Positions 9,154 to 17,949 of a stretch of 64,000 nucleotides of DNA are shown here, piece by piece (the first letter of the stretch is position 1; every line of letters starts with the position of its first letter). The notes under the pieces were generated by a model. The model ran no database searches and was not told the origin of the DNA. It saw nothing but the letters and a program-made list of their open reading frames with translations. Source of the DNA: Microbulbifer salipaludis (GTDB lineage Bacteria; Pseudomonadota; Gammaproteobacteria; Pseudomonadales; Cellvibrionaceae). The position numbers and the translations under genes were made by a program. The stretch covers positions 1,302,001 to 1,366,000 of the forward strand of contig NZ_JAEKJR010000002.1 of assembly GCF_017303155.1 (NCBI RefSeq), read 5' to 3'.

Positions 9154-11712
9154 TCAATCATTCATGCGCTTCTTGGTCTTGCTGGTGGCCTGTGCCGTCG
9201 CCGGGTCGTCGGGCCAAAAATGCTTCTGGTATTTGATGCGCAATTCTTTTTTCACCTCGTGGTAGGTGTTTGCCCAGAAACTGGCCAGATCGCGAGTGAC
9301 CTGCACCGGGCGTCGCGCCGGTGACAGCAGGTGGATCATCAGCGGGTAGCGGCCATTCAGTATGCTGGGGGTCTGGGCGAGGCCGAACATCTCCTGCAGG
9401 CGCACGGCGAGCACCGGGGGGCACTCGTTGTAGTGGATGGCAATGCGTGAGCCGCTGGGCACCTGAATCGTTGCAGGGGCCAGGGCATCCAGCCGTTGCT
9501 GTGTGGGCCAGTCGAGCTGGGTGAGCAACAGGCTTTTGAGATCCAGCTGCCTGAGTTGCTCGAGTTTGTTCAGGCCGTGCAGGTGTGGCAGCAACCATGC
9601 CTCCATCGATGCCAGCAGCGCGTCCTCGCTCCAGTCCGGTAGCATGACGTCATCGAGCAGGTCGGCAAATTCCGTTTTGTGCGCAGCCAGAAAGCGCACC
9701 CGCTCGATCAGGGTTTCCGCTTCCCGGGTCCACGGCAGGGTGCGCAATCCTCGCTGGCGGATGGCGTCGAGCAGGGCCTGGCTGAGCAACTGGGGGGAAA
9801 GATCCCTGGCCGGTTGCTCGTCCAGCACCAGCTTGCCGAGCAGAGTCTGCTGGCTGGCGACCGCGCGACCGGCAGCATCATCCCAGCGCACGGTGGTTTG
9901 CCGAGCGATCTGTTGGTCGAAGTATTCGTACAGTGCATCCCTGGAGATGCGCGCGGCCAGCTGGATACGGGCATCGCGCCCCTGGCCATCGAGGTCGGCG
10001 ACAACCAGGTAATCGACATGGGCCAGTTCGTCGTCGTGGGAGAAATGCGCACCGCGACCGTTGGACAGCAGGAAGCGCCGCTCGCGGTCGTGGCGATTTT
10101 TTCCGATACGGTCGGGATAGGCGTACCCCAGCAGTACCCCGGTGATGTCGAACGGGTCTGGTGTCTGCGGCCGGGGGCTGTCGATCTGCGGCAGCTGGGC
10201 CCGCCAGATTTTGGCCTGCTGGCGAATACGGTGTACCGCACCCTGATCAACGCCGCTGCCCTTGTGGCTTCCGCCGAGGGCTTCCAGACGCTTGTGGAGA
10301 TCTCTGTCCCAGCGCAGGTCACCGCGGAAAATATCCCGTTCGGAAAGCAGGGCAGCCAGCCTGCAGGCCTGCTCCGCCAGACCAAGGCGGTTGCCCAGCA
10401 GCATCATGTGCGCCAGCCGCGGGTGACAGCCCAGGCGCAGCATGGCGTGCCCGTGGTCCGTGATACGGTTTTCCCTATCCAGGGCGCCCAGCGACTGTAA
10501 CAGCGCCCGCGCCTGCGCCGTCGGCCCAGGAGGCGGAAGGTCCAGCCAGCGCAGTTCATCGACTTCGGTCACACCCCACTGGGCCAAATCCAGCATCACG
10601 GGCGCCAAATCACTCAGAAGAATTTCCGGCGTGTTTTTCGCGGCCATACCTCGCTGTGTGGCCTCACTCCACAAACGCAGGCAGCGCCCCGGGCTGAGGC
10701 GTCCGGCGCGTCCGGTGCGTTGAGTGGCGGATGCCTGGGAGATCTGCGTGGTGACCAGACGATTCATTCCGCTATTCGGATCAAACCGGGACTCGCGCAT
10801 CAGGCCAGCGTCTACCACCAGCCGAATACCCTCAATGGTGATAGAGGTTTCGGCCACGTTGGTGGCGAGCACGACTTTGCGCCTGCCATGGGCACAGGGT
10901 GCGATGGCGGCTTCCTGTTGCTGCTTGTTGAGGTCGCCATAAAGTGGCGCAATGACGATATCGGTGCGGCCGCCAAGTCGTTCCCGCAAGCTGGTTTCCA
11001 CCGCGCGTATCTCGCGCACACCCGGCAAAAACGCCAGTAGGCTGCCTTCCTCGTTCGTCATTAATGCTTCAATTTTGCGGCTGACCAGTGCCGTGAGCTG
11101 GCGAGTGTCTTCCGGCACCTCCCGGTGGGGTAGATAGTCCACTTCCACCGGAAAGGCGCGGCCCTCGCTGGTGACGACGGGGGCATCGCCCAGCAGGGTG
11201 GCGACGGTGTCCGCATCCAGTGTCGCTGACATGACGAGCAGCTTCAGATCGTCTCGTAACACCTCCTGCGACTGCAGGCACAACGCCAGTGCGAGATCCC
11301 CCTGCAGGTTGCGCTCATGGAACTCATCAAAGATCACCAGGGCGGTTGCGGCGAGCTCCGGATCTGACTGCAGCAGGCGGGTCAGGATGCCCTCGGTCAC
11401 CACAAGAATGCGGGTTTGCGCGCTCGACTTGCGCTCGGCCCGGATCTGGTAACCCACGGTTTTTCCTACCGGCTCCCCCAGCAGGTCGGCCATACGCGCG
11501 GCCGCTGAACGGGCAGCAAGGCGGCGTGGTTCCAGCATGATGATGTTGCGCTTTCCCAACCAGGGGCTATCGAGCAGCGCCAGCGGCACCGTCGTGGTTT
11601 TACCGGCACCCGGCGGTGCCTGCAGTACCACGTTGTTACCCTGCTGCAATGCATCGCACAGTTCGGGCAGGGTTGGGGTGATGGGAAGAGGGGGGAGGGT
11701 GAAATCTGGCAT
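9154..11712 (-). CDS. hrpB: ATP-dependent RNA helicase HrpB
   Basis: An 852-residue DEAH-type SF2 helicase. Visible motifs are Walker A QAPPGAGKTT (about residues 31-40), motif Ia EPRRLAARS, DEFH at 129-132 (the HrpB variant of DEAH), SAT in VMSATLDA, ATNVAETSITI, and QRTGRAGR. The long C-terminal HrpB-specific region follows. Length is close to E. coli HrpB (809). The start at 11712 (MPDFTLPP) was chosen because helicase homology begins there. The upstream extension of the open frame is rich in Arg, Ser and Leu and overlaps the divergent tpm promoter. Function in vivo is poorly defined, though mRNA processing roles are reported for homologues. Confidence 0.93.
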   Translation of the reverse strand: MPDFTLPPLPITPTLPELCDALQQGNNVVLQAPPGAGKTTTVPLALLDSPWLGKRNIIMLEPRRLAARSAAARMADLLGEPVGKTVGYQIRAERKSSAQTRILVVTEGILTRLLQSDPELAATALVIFDEFHERNLQGDLALALCLQSQEVLRDDLKLLVMSATLDADTVATLLGDAPVVTSEGRAFPVEVDYLPHREVPEDTRQLTALVSRKIEALMTNEEGSLLAFLPGVREIRAVETSLRERLGGRTDIVIAPLYGDLNKQQQEAAIAPCAHGRRKVVLATNVAETSITIEGIRLVVDAGLMRESRFDPNSGMNRLVTTQISQASATQRTGRAGRLSPGRCLRLWSEATQRGMAAKNTPEILLSDLAPVMLDLAQWGVTEVDELRWLDLPPPGPTAQARALLQSLGALDRENRITDHGHAMLRLGCHPRLAHMMLLGNRLGLAEQACRLAALLSERDIFRGDLRWDRDLHKRLEALGGSHKGSGVDQGAVHRIRQQAKIWRAQLPQIDSPRPQTPDPFDITGVLLGYAYPDRIGKNRHDRERRFLLSNGRGAHFSHDDELAHVDYLVVADLDGQGRDARIQLAARISRDALYEYFDQQIARQTTVRWDDAAGRAVASQQTLLGKLVLDEQPARDLSPQLLSQALLDAIRQRGLRTLPWTREAETLIERVRFLAAHKTEFADLLDDVMLPDWSEDALLASMEAWLLPHLHGLNKLEQLRQLDLKSLLLTQLDWPTQQRLDALAPATIQVPSGSRIAIHYNECPPVLAVRLQEMFGLAQTPSILNGRYPLMIHLLSPARRPVQVTRDLASFWANTYHEVKKELRIKYQKHFWPDDPATAQATSKTKKRMND

Positions 11713-11881
11713 GGCGGGGATTATAGCGATGCGCGCCAATAACAGACAGGGGAGCGACCGGTGAGAGAGGGCAGCAAAGCCCGGGTGCAGCCTTGCCAAG
11801 GGGGCGTGTGTCTCTGATGATATTCGCTGGGCAATCTCCATAATGGCCCAGTGAAAGTACAAATAGTCAGAAGGAAAACAC

Positions 11882-12529
11882 ATGGAACCTGAGTTCTGGC
11901 ACGACAAGTGGCGTCGCAACGAGATTGGCTTCCACAATAGCGAGCCACACCCGCTACTGGTTCAGCATTTTGGCGCGTTGGTGCTGGAGAAGAATTCGCG
12001 CATATTTCTGCCGCTGTGTGGCAAAACGCTGGATATTCCCTGGCTGGGACAGCAGGGGTTTCAGGTTGCCGGTGTTGAGCTCAGCGAGCTGGCGGTGCAA
12101 CAACTGTTCGCGAATCTGGCGCTCGAGCCGGAGGTCGAGGACCTGGGGCCAGTGAAACTCTACCGCACAGAAGGCATTGATATTTTCGTGGGGGATGTGT
12201 TCGAGTTGACCCGGGAGGTGCTGGGAACTGTGGCCGCCATCTACGACCGCGCCGCGCTGGTCGCACTGCCCGAAGATGTGCGCAGGCGATACACCGCGCA
12301 TTTACAGAACATCACCGGTTGCGTGCCGCAGCTGCTGATTACCTTCGAATACGATCAGCGCCTTTTGCCCGGACCACCGTTCTGTGTCAGTAGTGACGAG
12401 GTGGCGCAGCACTATCAAGGTCAATACAGGTTGACCCTGCTGGATCGCGTGCCTGTTCCGGGCGGGTTGAAAGGGAAGTGTGCGGCGGACGAGCTGGTGT
12501 GGCTGCTCGGTACGCCCTCTGCTGCCTGA
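11882..12529 (+). CDS. tpm: Thiopurine S-methyltransferase
   Basis: A 215-residue SAM-dependent methyltransferase of the bacterial TPMT family. Hallmarks are the N-terminal WHDKWRRNEIGFH motif, the SAM-binding loop FLPLCGKTLDIPWL, GVELSELAVQQ and IYDRAALVALP. Bacterial TPMTs methylate thiopurines and, in several species, selenium or tellurium compounds. The start has AAGGAAA about 7 nt upstream. It is divergent from hrpB and converges on trxC, with only 15 bp between the two stops. Confidence 0.93.
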   Translation: MEPEFWHDKWRRNEIGFHNSEPHPLLVQHFGALVLEKNSRIFLPLCGKTLDIPWLGQQGFQVAGVELSELAVQQLFANLALEPEVEDLGPVKLYRTEGIDIFVGDVFELTREVLGTVAAIYDRAALVALPEDVRRRYTAHLQNITGCVPQLLITFEYDQRLLPGPPFCVSSDEVAQHYQGQYRLTLLDRVPVPGGLKGKCAADELVWLLGTPSAA

Positions 12530-12544
12530 TTGAGCACCGCAGGC

Positions 12545-12994
12545 TCAGTTTGAAGGAAGGTTCTGCTGCAACCACTGCACAAACTGTGATCGCGGCAGCG
12601 CGCCGGAAAGGCGGGCGACTTCCCGGCCGCGATGAAACAGCATCAGCGTCGGGATGGAGCGAATCTGGTAGCTGGATGCCGTCTGCTGGTTGGCCTCAGT
12701 GTCCAGTTTTACAAACATCGCCTGTGTGGCCAGTTCCGCGGCTACCTGGCTGAACACGGGGGCAAATTGCTGGCAGGGGCCGCACCAGCTCGCCCAGAAA
12801 TCCACCACCACAGGCAGGTCGCTTTTTTGGATCATGCGCTGGAAGTTGCGGTCTGTACCGTTGATCGGCTGGCCGGTAATCAGGGGCTCGCGGCATTTTC
12901 CACACCGGGGCCCATCCCCCAGCCGGTGCCCTGGAACCCGGTTAACGGCTGCACAGGCGGGACACAGGATTTGTATCGGATTGGAATTTGTCAT
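12545..12994 (-). CDS. trxC: Thioredoxin 2 with N-terminal zinc finger
   Basis: A 149-residue thioredoxin of the TrxC type. The N-terminal zinc-binding extension has Cys11, Cys14, Cys31 and Cys34 (CPAC and CGKC). The redox active site is WCGPC with Cys71 and Cys74, followed by a normal thioredoxin fold including RSIPTLMLF. It reduces disulfides in the cytoplasm and is often induced by oxidative stress through OxyR in relatives. The start at 12994 (MTNSNP) was preferred because the family N-terminus begins with the zinc finger. An in-frame ATG 20 codons upstream would add an unrelated extension. Confidence 0.93.
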   Translation of the reverse strand: MTNSNPIQILCPACAAVNRVPGHRLGDGPRCGKCREPLITGQPINGTDRNFQRMIQKSDLPVVVDFWASWCGPCQQFAPVFSQVAAELATQAMFVKLDTEANQQTASSYQIRSIPTLMLFHRGREVARLSGALPRSQFVQWLQQNLPSN

Positions 12995-13182
12995 TTTGAT
13001 CTCAGGAAGCAACTCACAATTTAGAAACCGGCACTTATTGTTCTGACCAGGCATTTTAGATACATAGGTTTCAAAGTAGCAGCGGGAGTAACAAAATAAT
13101 ATTCAACAACGGTGTGTAATCTCTGTCAGTACCTGTAGCCACGGTCTATCGAGGCGCGCTACCGCTGGCCGGGCTGTCGGGT

Positions 13183-13344
13183 GTGGGCCCTGCCGTGGCG
13201 TCAGTGCTGAATGCAGACCTCTACGCGAGTGCCATTCGCCATCGCTCGCGCGAGGCAGCCCGGTGTAACTGGTACCGGCGCAGTATCTGGCTCCTGCTTT
13301 GGTTCCTGGCTCTGCTGGTACTGCTGGTGCTCATCGGTAGCTAA
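13183..13344 (+). CDS. Possible 53-residue membrane protein, GTG start
   Basis: In the 378-bp gap between trxC and the DUF6632 gene, one plus-strand frame stays open for about 70 codons without an ATG. From GTG 13183 it would encode 53 residues: an amphipathic arm (ADLYASAIRHRSREAARC) and then a very hydrophobic C-terminal helix (SIWLLLWFLALLVLLVLIG). No clear Shine-Dalgarno is seen and no family is recognised. It may be a real small membrane protein or the tail of a decayed gene. The rest of the gap shows nothing recognisable. Confidence 0.25.
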   Translation: MGPAVASVLNADLYASAIRHRSREAARCNWYRRSIWLLLWFLALLVLLVLIGS

Positions 13345-13372
13345 CGAAAAAGCGCTGTTGAGCGACTTTACA

Positions 13373-13759
13373 TCATGCGTGCCGAGCGGAACGCGGCATC
13401 AGGCACCAGAGCACCGCCGCCACCAGGAACAGGGCGGGGACATCACCGAGCAGGTTGGCCCGTTCAGTTTCGTCGACAATCGCCTGCACCAGCATAATCC
13501 CGCCGTGAACAATACTCGACCATACCGTAAACCAGATAAGGCTGGCATTGGCCATGGGGTCTTTTGCTGCGCGGATTAAAAATACACCGAGGGTCGCATA
13601 CATCCCCATAATCATCTGCTCGTATTCCGGTTGGCGCGGTGTCCAGCCCCAGCCGGACGGCCACACCCACATCATCATGGCGTAGATCCCGAAGATAAAA
13701 AAGATCCCGAAGGCGACAAGGGCCACTTTCAGGTACTGGAGTTTCTGTGCATCGTTCAC
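13373..13759 (-). CDS. DUF6632-like small membrane protein
   Basis: A 128-residue membrane protein with four predicted helices: about residues 8-32 (LKVALVAFGIFFIFGIYAMMM), 48-62, 74-93 and 105-120. The middle MGMYATLGVFLIRAAKDP and SIVHGGIMLVQAI segments resemble DUF6632 proteins. The start was set at GTG 13759 because GAGGA lies about 7 nt upstream. An ATG 29 codons earlier gives an unrelated N-terminus. Function is unknown. Family attribution is from memory of the conserved segments and is moderately sure. Confidence 0.72.
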   Translation of the reverse strand: MNDAQKLQYLKVALVAFGIFFIFGIYAMMMWVWPSGWGWTPRQPEYEQMIMGMYATLGVFLIRAAKDPMANASLIWFTVWSSIVHGGIMLVQAIVDETERANLLGDVPALFLVAAVLWCLMPRSARHA

Positions 13760-13882
13760 GGCAGGGTCCTCACGCAGCACCGTTGATGTCGTCCTCGGTA
13801 TAGCATTGATGACCTGACTAAGTATTAAATATGGCGACGAAGACACGACATATGCGGTGATTAATTAGTGAGAGGGTTTTTT

Positions 13883-14392
13883 ATGACAAGCAAAGCAGCA
13901 TGGTGGCTGAAGGCTTGGGTATTGTGCTGGGCGGTTTTCGCCCAGGCAGTGTGGGCCAGCTCGGGTTCAGCCGTCGAGCAGGCAGAGAAGGTAGTTGGGG
14001 CGCAACTGGATGCATTTCACCGGGCTGCTGCGGAAGCGGACTTTGATACCTACTTCAATATCTTGAGTAGCGACGGTGTATTTATCGGTACCGATGCGAC
14101 AGAGCGCTGGCCCGCAGCCGAATTCAAGAAATTTGTCCGGCCCTATTTCAGTCAGGGCAAGGGCTGGACCTATGTGCCCAGGGACAGAACCATTGTGCTG
14201 CACAACGACGTTGCCTGGTTTGACGAGCTGCTCGATAGTGAAGCCTACGGAGAGTGCCGTGGGAGTGGTGTCCTGGTGAAAAAGGACGGGCAGTGGAAGA
14301 TAGCCCAGTACAATTTACATTTTCCGGTACCCAATGATCTCGCCAAATCGATTACCCAAATGATCAAGGCACATCAATCGAAAGATGGGTAG
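13883..14392 (+). CDS. Exported NTF2-like (SnoaL/DUF4440) domain protein
   Basis: A 169-residue protein with a signal peptide (MTSKAAWWLKAWVLCWAVFAQAVWA, cleavage likely after Ala-Trp-Ala). A cone-shaped NTF2-like domain follows: a long first helix (VEQAEKVVGAQLDAFHRAAAEADFDTYFNILS), then GVFIGTDATERW and the C-terminal strands GSGVLVKKDGQWKIAQYNLHFPVPN, typical of DUF4440 proteins. The start at 13883 has GAGAGGG about 7 nt upstream. An ATG five codons earlier has no such element. It is probably periplasmic. Ligand or enzymatic role cannot be inferred. Confidence 0.82.
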   Translation: MTSKAAWWLKAWVLCWAVFAQAVWASSGSAVEQAEKVVGAQLDAFHRAAAEADFDTYFNILSSDGVFIGTDATERWPAAEFKKFVRPYFSQGKGWTYVPRDRTIVLHNDVAWFDELLDSEAYGECRGSGVLVKKDGQWKIAQYNLHFPVPNDLAKSITQMIKAHQSKDG

Positions 14393-14570
14393 AAAGCCCG
14401 GAATCGCAATATGCATTAATAATGCGCCAGACCTGTGCCCGATAACCTGGAGGCAACAGGGGGTTCGCTTCAGTATTCCTGCGGCGAATCCTGATTCGGC
14501 TTGGCCGGGCTTACAGAGAAAACTGAGACTAAGTCTTGCGGCAGTTGGTGGTGGGAGGGCATGGGGAAAT

Positions 14571-15044
14571 CTAAACAACCGGAAGCGGCTTGAACACCAT
14601 CAGCCAAAAAATAACCAAAATTGCGGTGAATGCCGGTACGCCCAATACAACCCAATACTGCATTAACTTCTTGAAGTCTTGATGTAGCTTGCCAGAGGCC
14701 AGTGATGTCTCTGCAAGTGACTTCAGCGTATATTGAATCTTGAGCACCGGAAGCCAGCAGATGCCAACAAACAAAAACAACGTAATAACCGCATAAAACC
14801 ACGTGGATGAAAATGAGTATCCAAGTTTGTGCATCAGTAATACGCCGGTCACAAATTGGATGATCACAGCCGGTGCGGTAAATAACCAGTCAGCTATTAC
14901 AACATGCCGCGCCGTAACTGCAATTGCAGCAATGTTTGAGGAGCGGTTTGCCATATACATGAAAAAGGCAATCCCGGTGCCTGTCCCCGCGATGACTACA
15001 GCACTGAGAATATGTACCATTTTCAGCAAAAAATAATTTTCCAA
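14571..15044 (-). CDS. DUF2269 family membrane protein
   Basis: A 157-residue integral membrane protein with four hydrophobic helices: about residues 5-28 (LLKMVHILSAVVIAGTGTG), 50-72, 80-100 and 128-150. The N-terminal K..H....V...G.G.G pattern and LFTAPAVIIQFVTGVLLM fit DUF2269. The family is uncharacterised. The conserved His near the first helix suggests a possible metal or heme link, but this is conjecture. It is convergent with the NTF2-like gene. Confidence 0.78.
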   Translation of the reverse strand: MENYFLLKMVHILSAVVIAGTGTGIAFFMYMANRSSNIAAIAVTARHVVIADWLFTAPAVIIQFVTGVLLMHKLGYSFSSTWFYAVITLFLFVGICWLPVLKIQYTLKSLAETSLASGKLHQDFKKLMQYWVVLGVPAFTAILVIFWLMVFKPLPVV

Positions 15045-15246
15045 TTTTATCTTTCCAGCTTATGCAGAGTACCGGAGGGCGAGCTTCTCTGTGCAGATGG
15101 TACAACGATTCGAGTTCCAGGCAGGGCGCGGTGGTCAACTGTCTTGAAGCACGGGGTACTCACGCGTGATGTTAATTGTATTAGATCAACTCAAATACAC
15201 CGGGCGAGCAAACTTCTATTGCGGAGCAAGGCTTCGCTATTTGATG

Positions 15247-15450
15247 TTACTCCGAAACTGGCTTGTGGCCCAGTACGCGCGCGGGCAGCATCAGCACTGC
15301 GCGCAAGAAGGCAAAAAGGGCCTCGAAGGTAATACCGATAAGCCGGAAGGGGAGCGAAATAAGCCACACGAATGGCCAGATTAGAAGTGCGAGTAACGCG
15401 AGTGGCCAGCAGAGCACAAAGAGCAGCAGCCAGAGCAGAAATTGAAGCAT
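15247..15450 (-). CDS. 67-residue hydrophobic membrane protein
   Basis: A short protein made almost entirely of two hydrophobic stretches (MLQFLLWLLLFVLCWPLALLALLIWPFVWLI, then FEALFAFLRAVLMLPARVLG) with a brief polar tail. The Trp- and Leu-rich profile without charge until the tail is typical of inner-membrane microproteins. No function is recognised. It lies alone between DUF2269 and the PHA depolymerase, all on the minus strand. The coding call rests on composition and on the absence of any competing frame. Confidence 0.6.
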   Translation of the reverse strand: MLQFLLWLLLFVLCWPLALLALLIWPFVWLISLPFRLIGITFEALFAFLRAVLMLPARVLGHKPVSE

Positions 15451-15604
15451 TGGATGTCCTTATCGGCAGTAGCAGTGCGAAGCAGGCTTTTCTGACGTTC
15501 CGTCACTTGTGTTGTGCCCGCCCGGCAATCGCATGGGGCGAGAGCTGGGCGGGCCAATAGTTTACGGCCGATTGGGTTTTACTGCACCTCAATCAGGGAT
15601 AGAG

Positions 15605-17767
15605 CTAGGGGCAGTTACCCTGCACATAGTAACCCGCAGCCGTTTCCGCAAGTGTGCTGGTCACAAACAGATTGTACAGACCCAGGTTGTCACCGGAGCC
15701 GACCGCGTAGGCGTAACTGCCGTCGGTGGTGGCACGGCCTGCCTGTACGTGGTTGTAGTTGTTGGCGGTGTATTCGGTGCACGCTACATCGCCGTCCGGG
15801 GTGCTGTCGCAGGCGTTGCCGATACCGTCATTGTCGTTATCCAGCTGGTCCGCATTGGCGATAGCGGGGCAGTTGTCCACGGCATCGGTTACGCCGTCGC
15901 CATCCGTATCCACTGGCTCGCCGTCCGGGGTGCTGTCACAGGCATTACCGATACCATCGTTGTCGTTGTCTGCCTGATCGGCGTTGGCGGTGTTGGGGCA
16001 GTTGTCCAGTGTGTCTTCCACACCATCTCCATCGGTGTCGGTCGTCGGCTCGCCGCCGCCAGTAGAGCAGGCTTGCACCGGGCCGGCGCAACTGCTGTCG
16101 CCATCGGCAATCCACTGGCAGTCGCTGCCGGAAGGATACTCGCGCATGGTGAACGGGCTGGTGCCAAATGCCAGGTAGCAGGCCGAGTAACCCACGCCCC
16201 AGGTGATATGGCCGGCACTGATGTGGAAGTTGTAGTCACCGGTCTGGCCTGCATCGATGGTGAAACTCACGCTGTCCTGACTGGAGAGTGGGGTGGTGTC
16301 AGTGGCGGTTACGGTGGCCGTGTTTTCGCCCCCGGGGAGGTTGCAGCCCTCGGCCGAGTAACTGTTGCCAGAGATGCTGGCGTTGACGCTACCGCTGGCA
16401 AATGCGACCACCACGGTGTCCAGGTTCTGGTTTGCGTCTACCACGGTGCCGGTGACCGTGGCGCACTGCCCGCTAACACTGGCAGCTGTGTCGCTGAGTA
16501 CCGGTGCTGTTGCCGGGGGTTCCGGGCCTATGCGGGAGGTAATGCTCACCGCATCACCCTCTGCGCCTTCATTGTCGGTGGCAACGGCGCGTACTTCGTA
16601 GAGCCCGTCCGCCAGTGTGGAACTGGTTGCGGTGAAGAAGCCCGCAGCATCCACGGACGGGACACTCAGTGTTTCGACCAGCACCGGGGAGCCACCGTCG
16701 ATATTGCTGACGGTGATGACGACACTTGCCACGCTACCCTCTGCATCCAGTGCATTGCCACTGATGGTGAGCAGGCCGTTGTTGTCGCTGGTCGCCAGGT
16801 TTTCGATGACAGGGCCGGTATTGCGGTCTACCCGCTGGTTGTTGGCGCTGAAGTACTGGCCAAGGTAGGCGGCGTAGTTGATGCTGTTCGGTGAAATGTA
16901 ACCACCGGAGGCACCTTCGCCGCCCGACCAGGCATGATCCACATCGTTCAGCCACAGCATGGAAACCCGTCCGTCTTTCCACAGGGTTTCCTCCGCGGTC
17001 CGGCTGCTGCCCTCACTCACGGTATTGGTACCGGATAATTTTTCGACCCCGTACACCCCGGCCATGCCGTCGGAGTTCTGCTGGTTGTAGCACTGGTTGA
17101 CCGTGGTGTCCGCATCGCCGTGGGCGATGGAGGCGATTTGCGTAGCAAAGTGACTTTTATAGCTACCCGCGTAGCTGTTACAGCGTGCGGTGACGTCTGC
17201 CTGCTCGCAGGGGCCCAGGGCGCCATTGGAGGAGGTGCCGATGCTCGGTCCCGCGCTGATCCCCATACCGGCAAACACATCCGGCGCCAGGCAGGCGGTG
17301 GTATTGGCAAAGGCGGCACCGGAAGACAGGCCGGCGATATACACCTGGTCCGGATCGATATTGCGGGCTGAATCGCCACTCATGGCGTTGGCCAGTGAAA
17401 TCAGGTTTTTGTAATCGCCCGACGAGCGCGACTTGGTACCCTGCCAGTACGACCAGCAGCTAAATCCGGCCTTGTTCATGGCGTCCGGTACGGCGATCAC
17501 CATACCGTACTGCTCCGCCGCCACTTCCAGATTCGCGGTGAGAAAGTTGTTGATCGGCTGCGAGCATCCGTGCAGCACAATCAGCAGCGCCCGGCCGTTG
17601 CCAATCCCGGAGACCGAGTCCGGCGTATATACGTGCACCGCATTAAAGCCGCCGATAGACTGGTTTTGTTGCCAGCTGCCTGCGCTGCTCATGGCAGCGG
17701 ATAGCGCGCAAAATAAAAAAACAATTAGGCTAAGGACGCCCGCATTGGACGCTCGTTTATGATTCAT
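15605..17767 (-). CDS. Secreted modular PHB/PHA depolymerase-type esterase
   Basis: A 720-residue secreted enzyme. Residues 1-30 are a signal peptide ending SSAG. Residues 31-305 form an alpha/beta-hydrolase of the PHB depolymerase esterase family: oxyanion LHGCSQ (66-70), lipase box GLSSG with Ser148, probable Asp218 or Asp220 in HGDAD, and His278 in DVDHAW. Then come two Ig-like modules (about 317-505), a Cys-rich module with HITWGVGYSACYLAFG (about 511-568), two thrombospondin type 3 calcium repeats (about 577-658), and a C-terminal module (660-720) with EYTANNYNHVQAGRA and GYYVQGNCP. It probably hydrolyses extracellular polyhydroxyalkanoate or a related polyester. Substrate is inferred from fold only. 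The start has AAGAAGG about 9 nt upstream. Confidence 0.88.
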   Translation of the reverse strand: MNHKRASNAGVLSLIVFLFCALSAAMSSAGSWQQNQSIGGFNAVHVYTPDSVSGIGNGRALLIVLHGCSQPINNFLTANLEVAAEQYGMVIAVPDAMNKAGFSCWSYWQGTKSRSSGDYKNLISLANAMSGDSARNIDPDQVYIAGLSSGAAFANTTACLAPDVFAGMGISAGPSIGTSSNGALGPCEQADVTARCNSYAGSYKSHFATQIASIAHGDADTTVNQCYNQQNSDGMAGVYGVEKLSGTNTVSEGSSRTAEETLWKDGRVSMLWLNDVDHAWSGGEGASGGYISPNSINYAAYLGQYFSANNQRVDRNTGPVIENLATSDNNGLLTISGNALDAEGSVASVVITVSNIDGGSPVLVETLSVPSVDAAGFFTATSSTLADGLYEVRAVATDNEGAEGDAVSITSRIGPEPPATAPVLSDTAASVSGQCATVTGTVVDANQNLDTVVVAFASGSVNASISGNSYSAEGCNLPGGENTATVTATDTTPLSSQDSVSFTIDAGQTGDYNFHISAGHITWGVGYSACYLAFGTSPFTMREYPSGSDCQWIADGDSSCAGPVQACSTGGGEPTTDTDGDGVEDTLDNCPNTANADQADNDNDGIGNACDSTPDGEPVDTDGDGVTDAVDNCPAIANADQLDNDNDGIGNACDSTPDGDVACTEYTANNYNHVQAGRATTDGSYAYAVGSGDNLGLYNLFVTSTLAETAAGYYVQGNCP
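15789..16046 (-). repeat. Two 129-bp repeats encoding thrombospondin type 3 modules
   Basis: Two tandem in-frame copies of 129 bp (43 codons) start at 15789 and 15918. Each encodes DTDGDGV..DNCP..AN.DQ.DNDNDGIGNACDSTPDG, with alternating Asp residues that bind calcium. They act as a stiff linker between the Cys-rich module and the C-terminal module of the depolymerase. Confidence 0.8.
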
Positions 17768-17949
17768 CGCTAGTACCTTCTTTATTGGAATTATGTTCTG
17801 ACTGCACAAACGATATACGCGAGCGTGAGTGAGCAAATCGCGCAGAAGACGTTTGCTCACCCAGCTTAGGCGACCATTTCGCGATGGCCACTAGACCAAG
17901 GTCGTAGAGTGGTTACAGGGCGATCCGGTCGCGGAGGGGCTGTAAGGTT

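Noticed and set aside
15509..16894. Plus-strand ORF of 461 codons opposite the depolymerase
   Set aside because: Val- and Gly-rich translation mirrors the repetitive minus-strand gene, which has a signal peptide and catalytic motifs.
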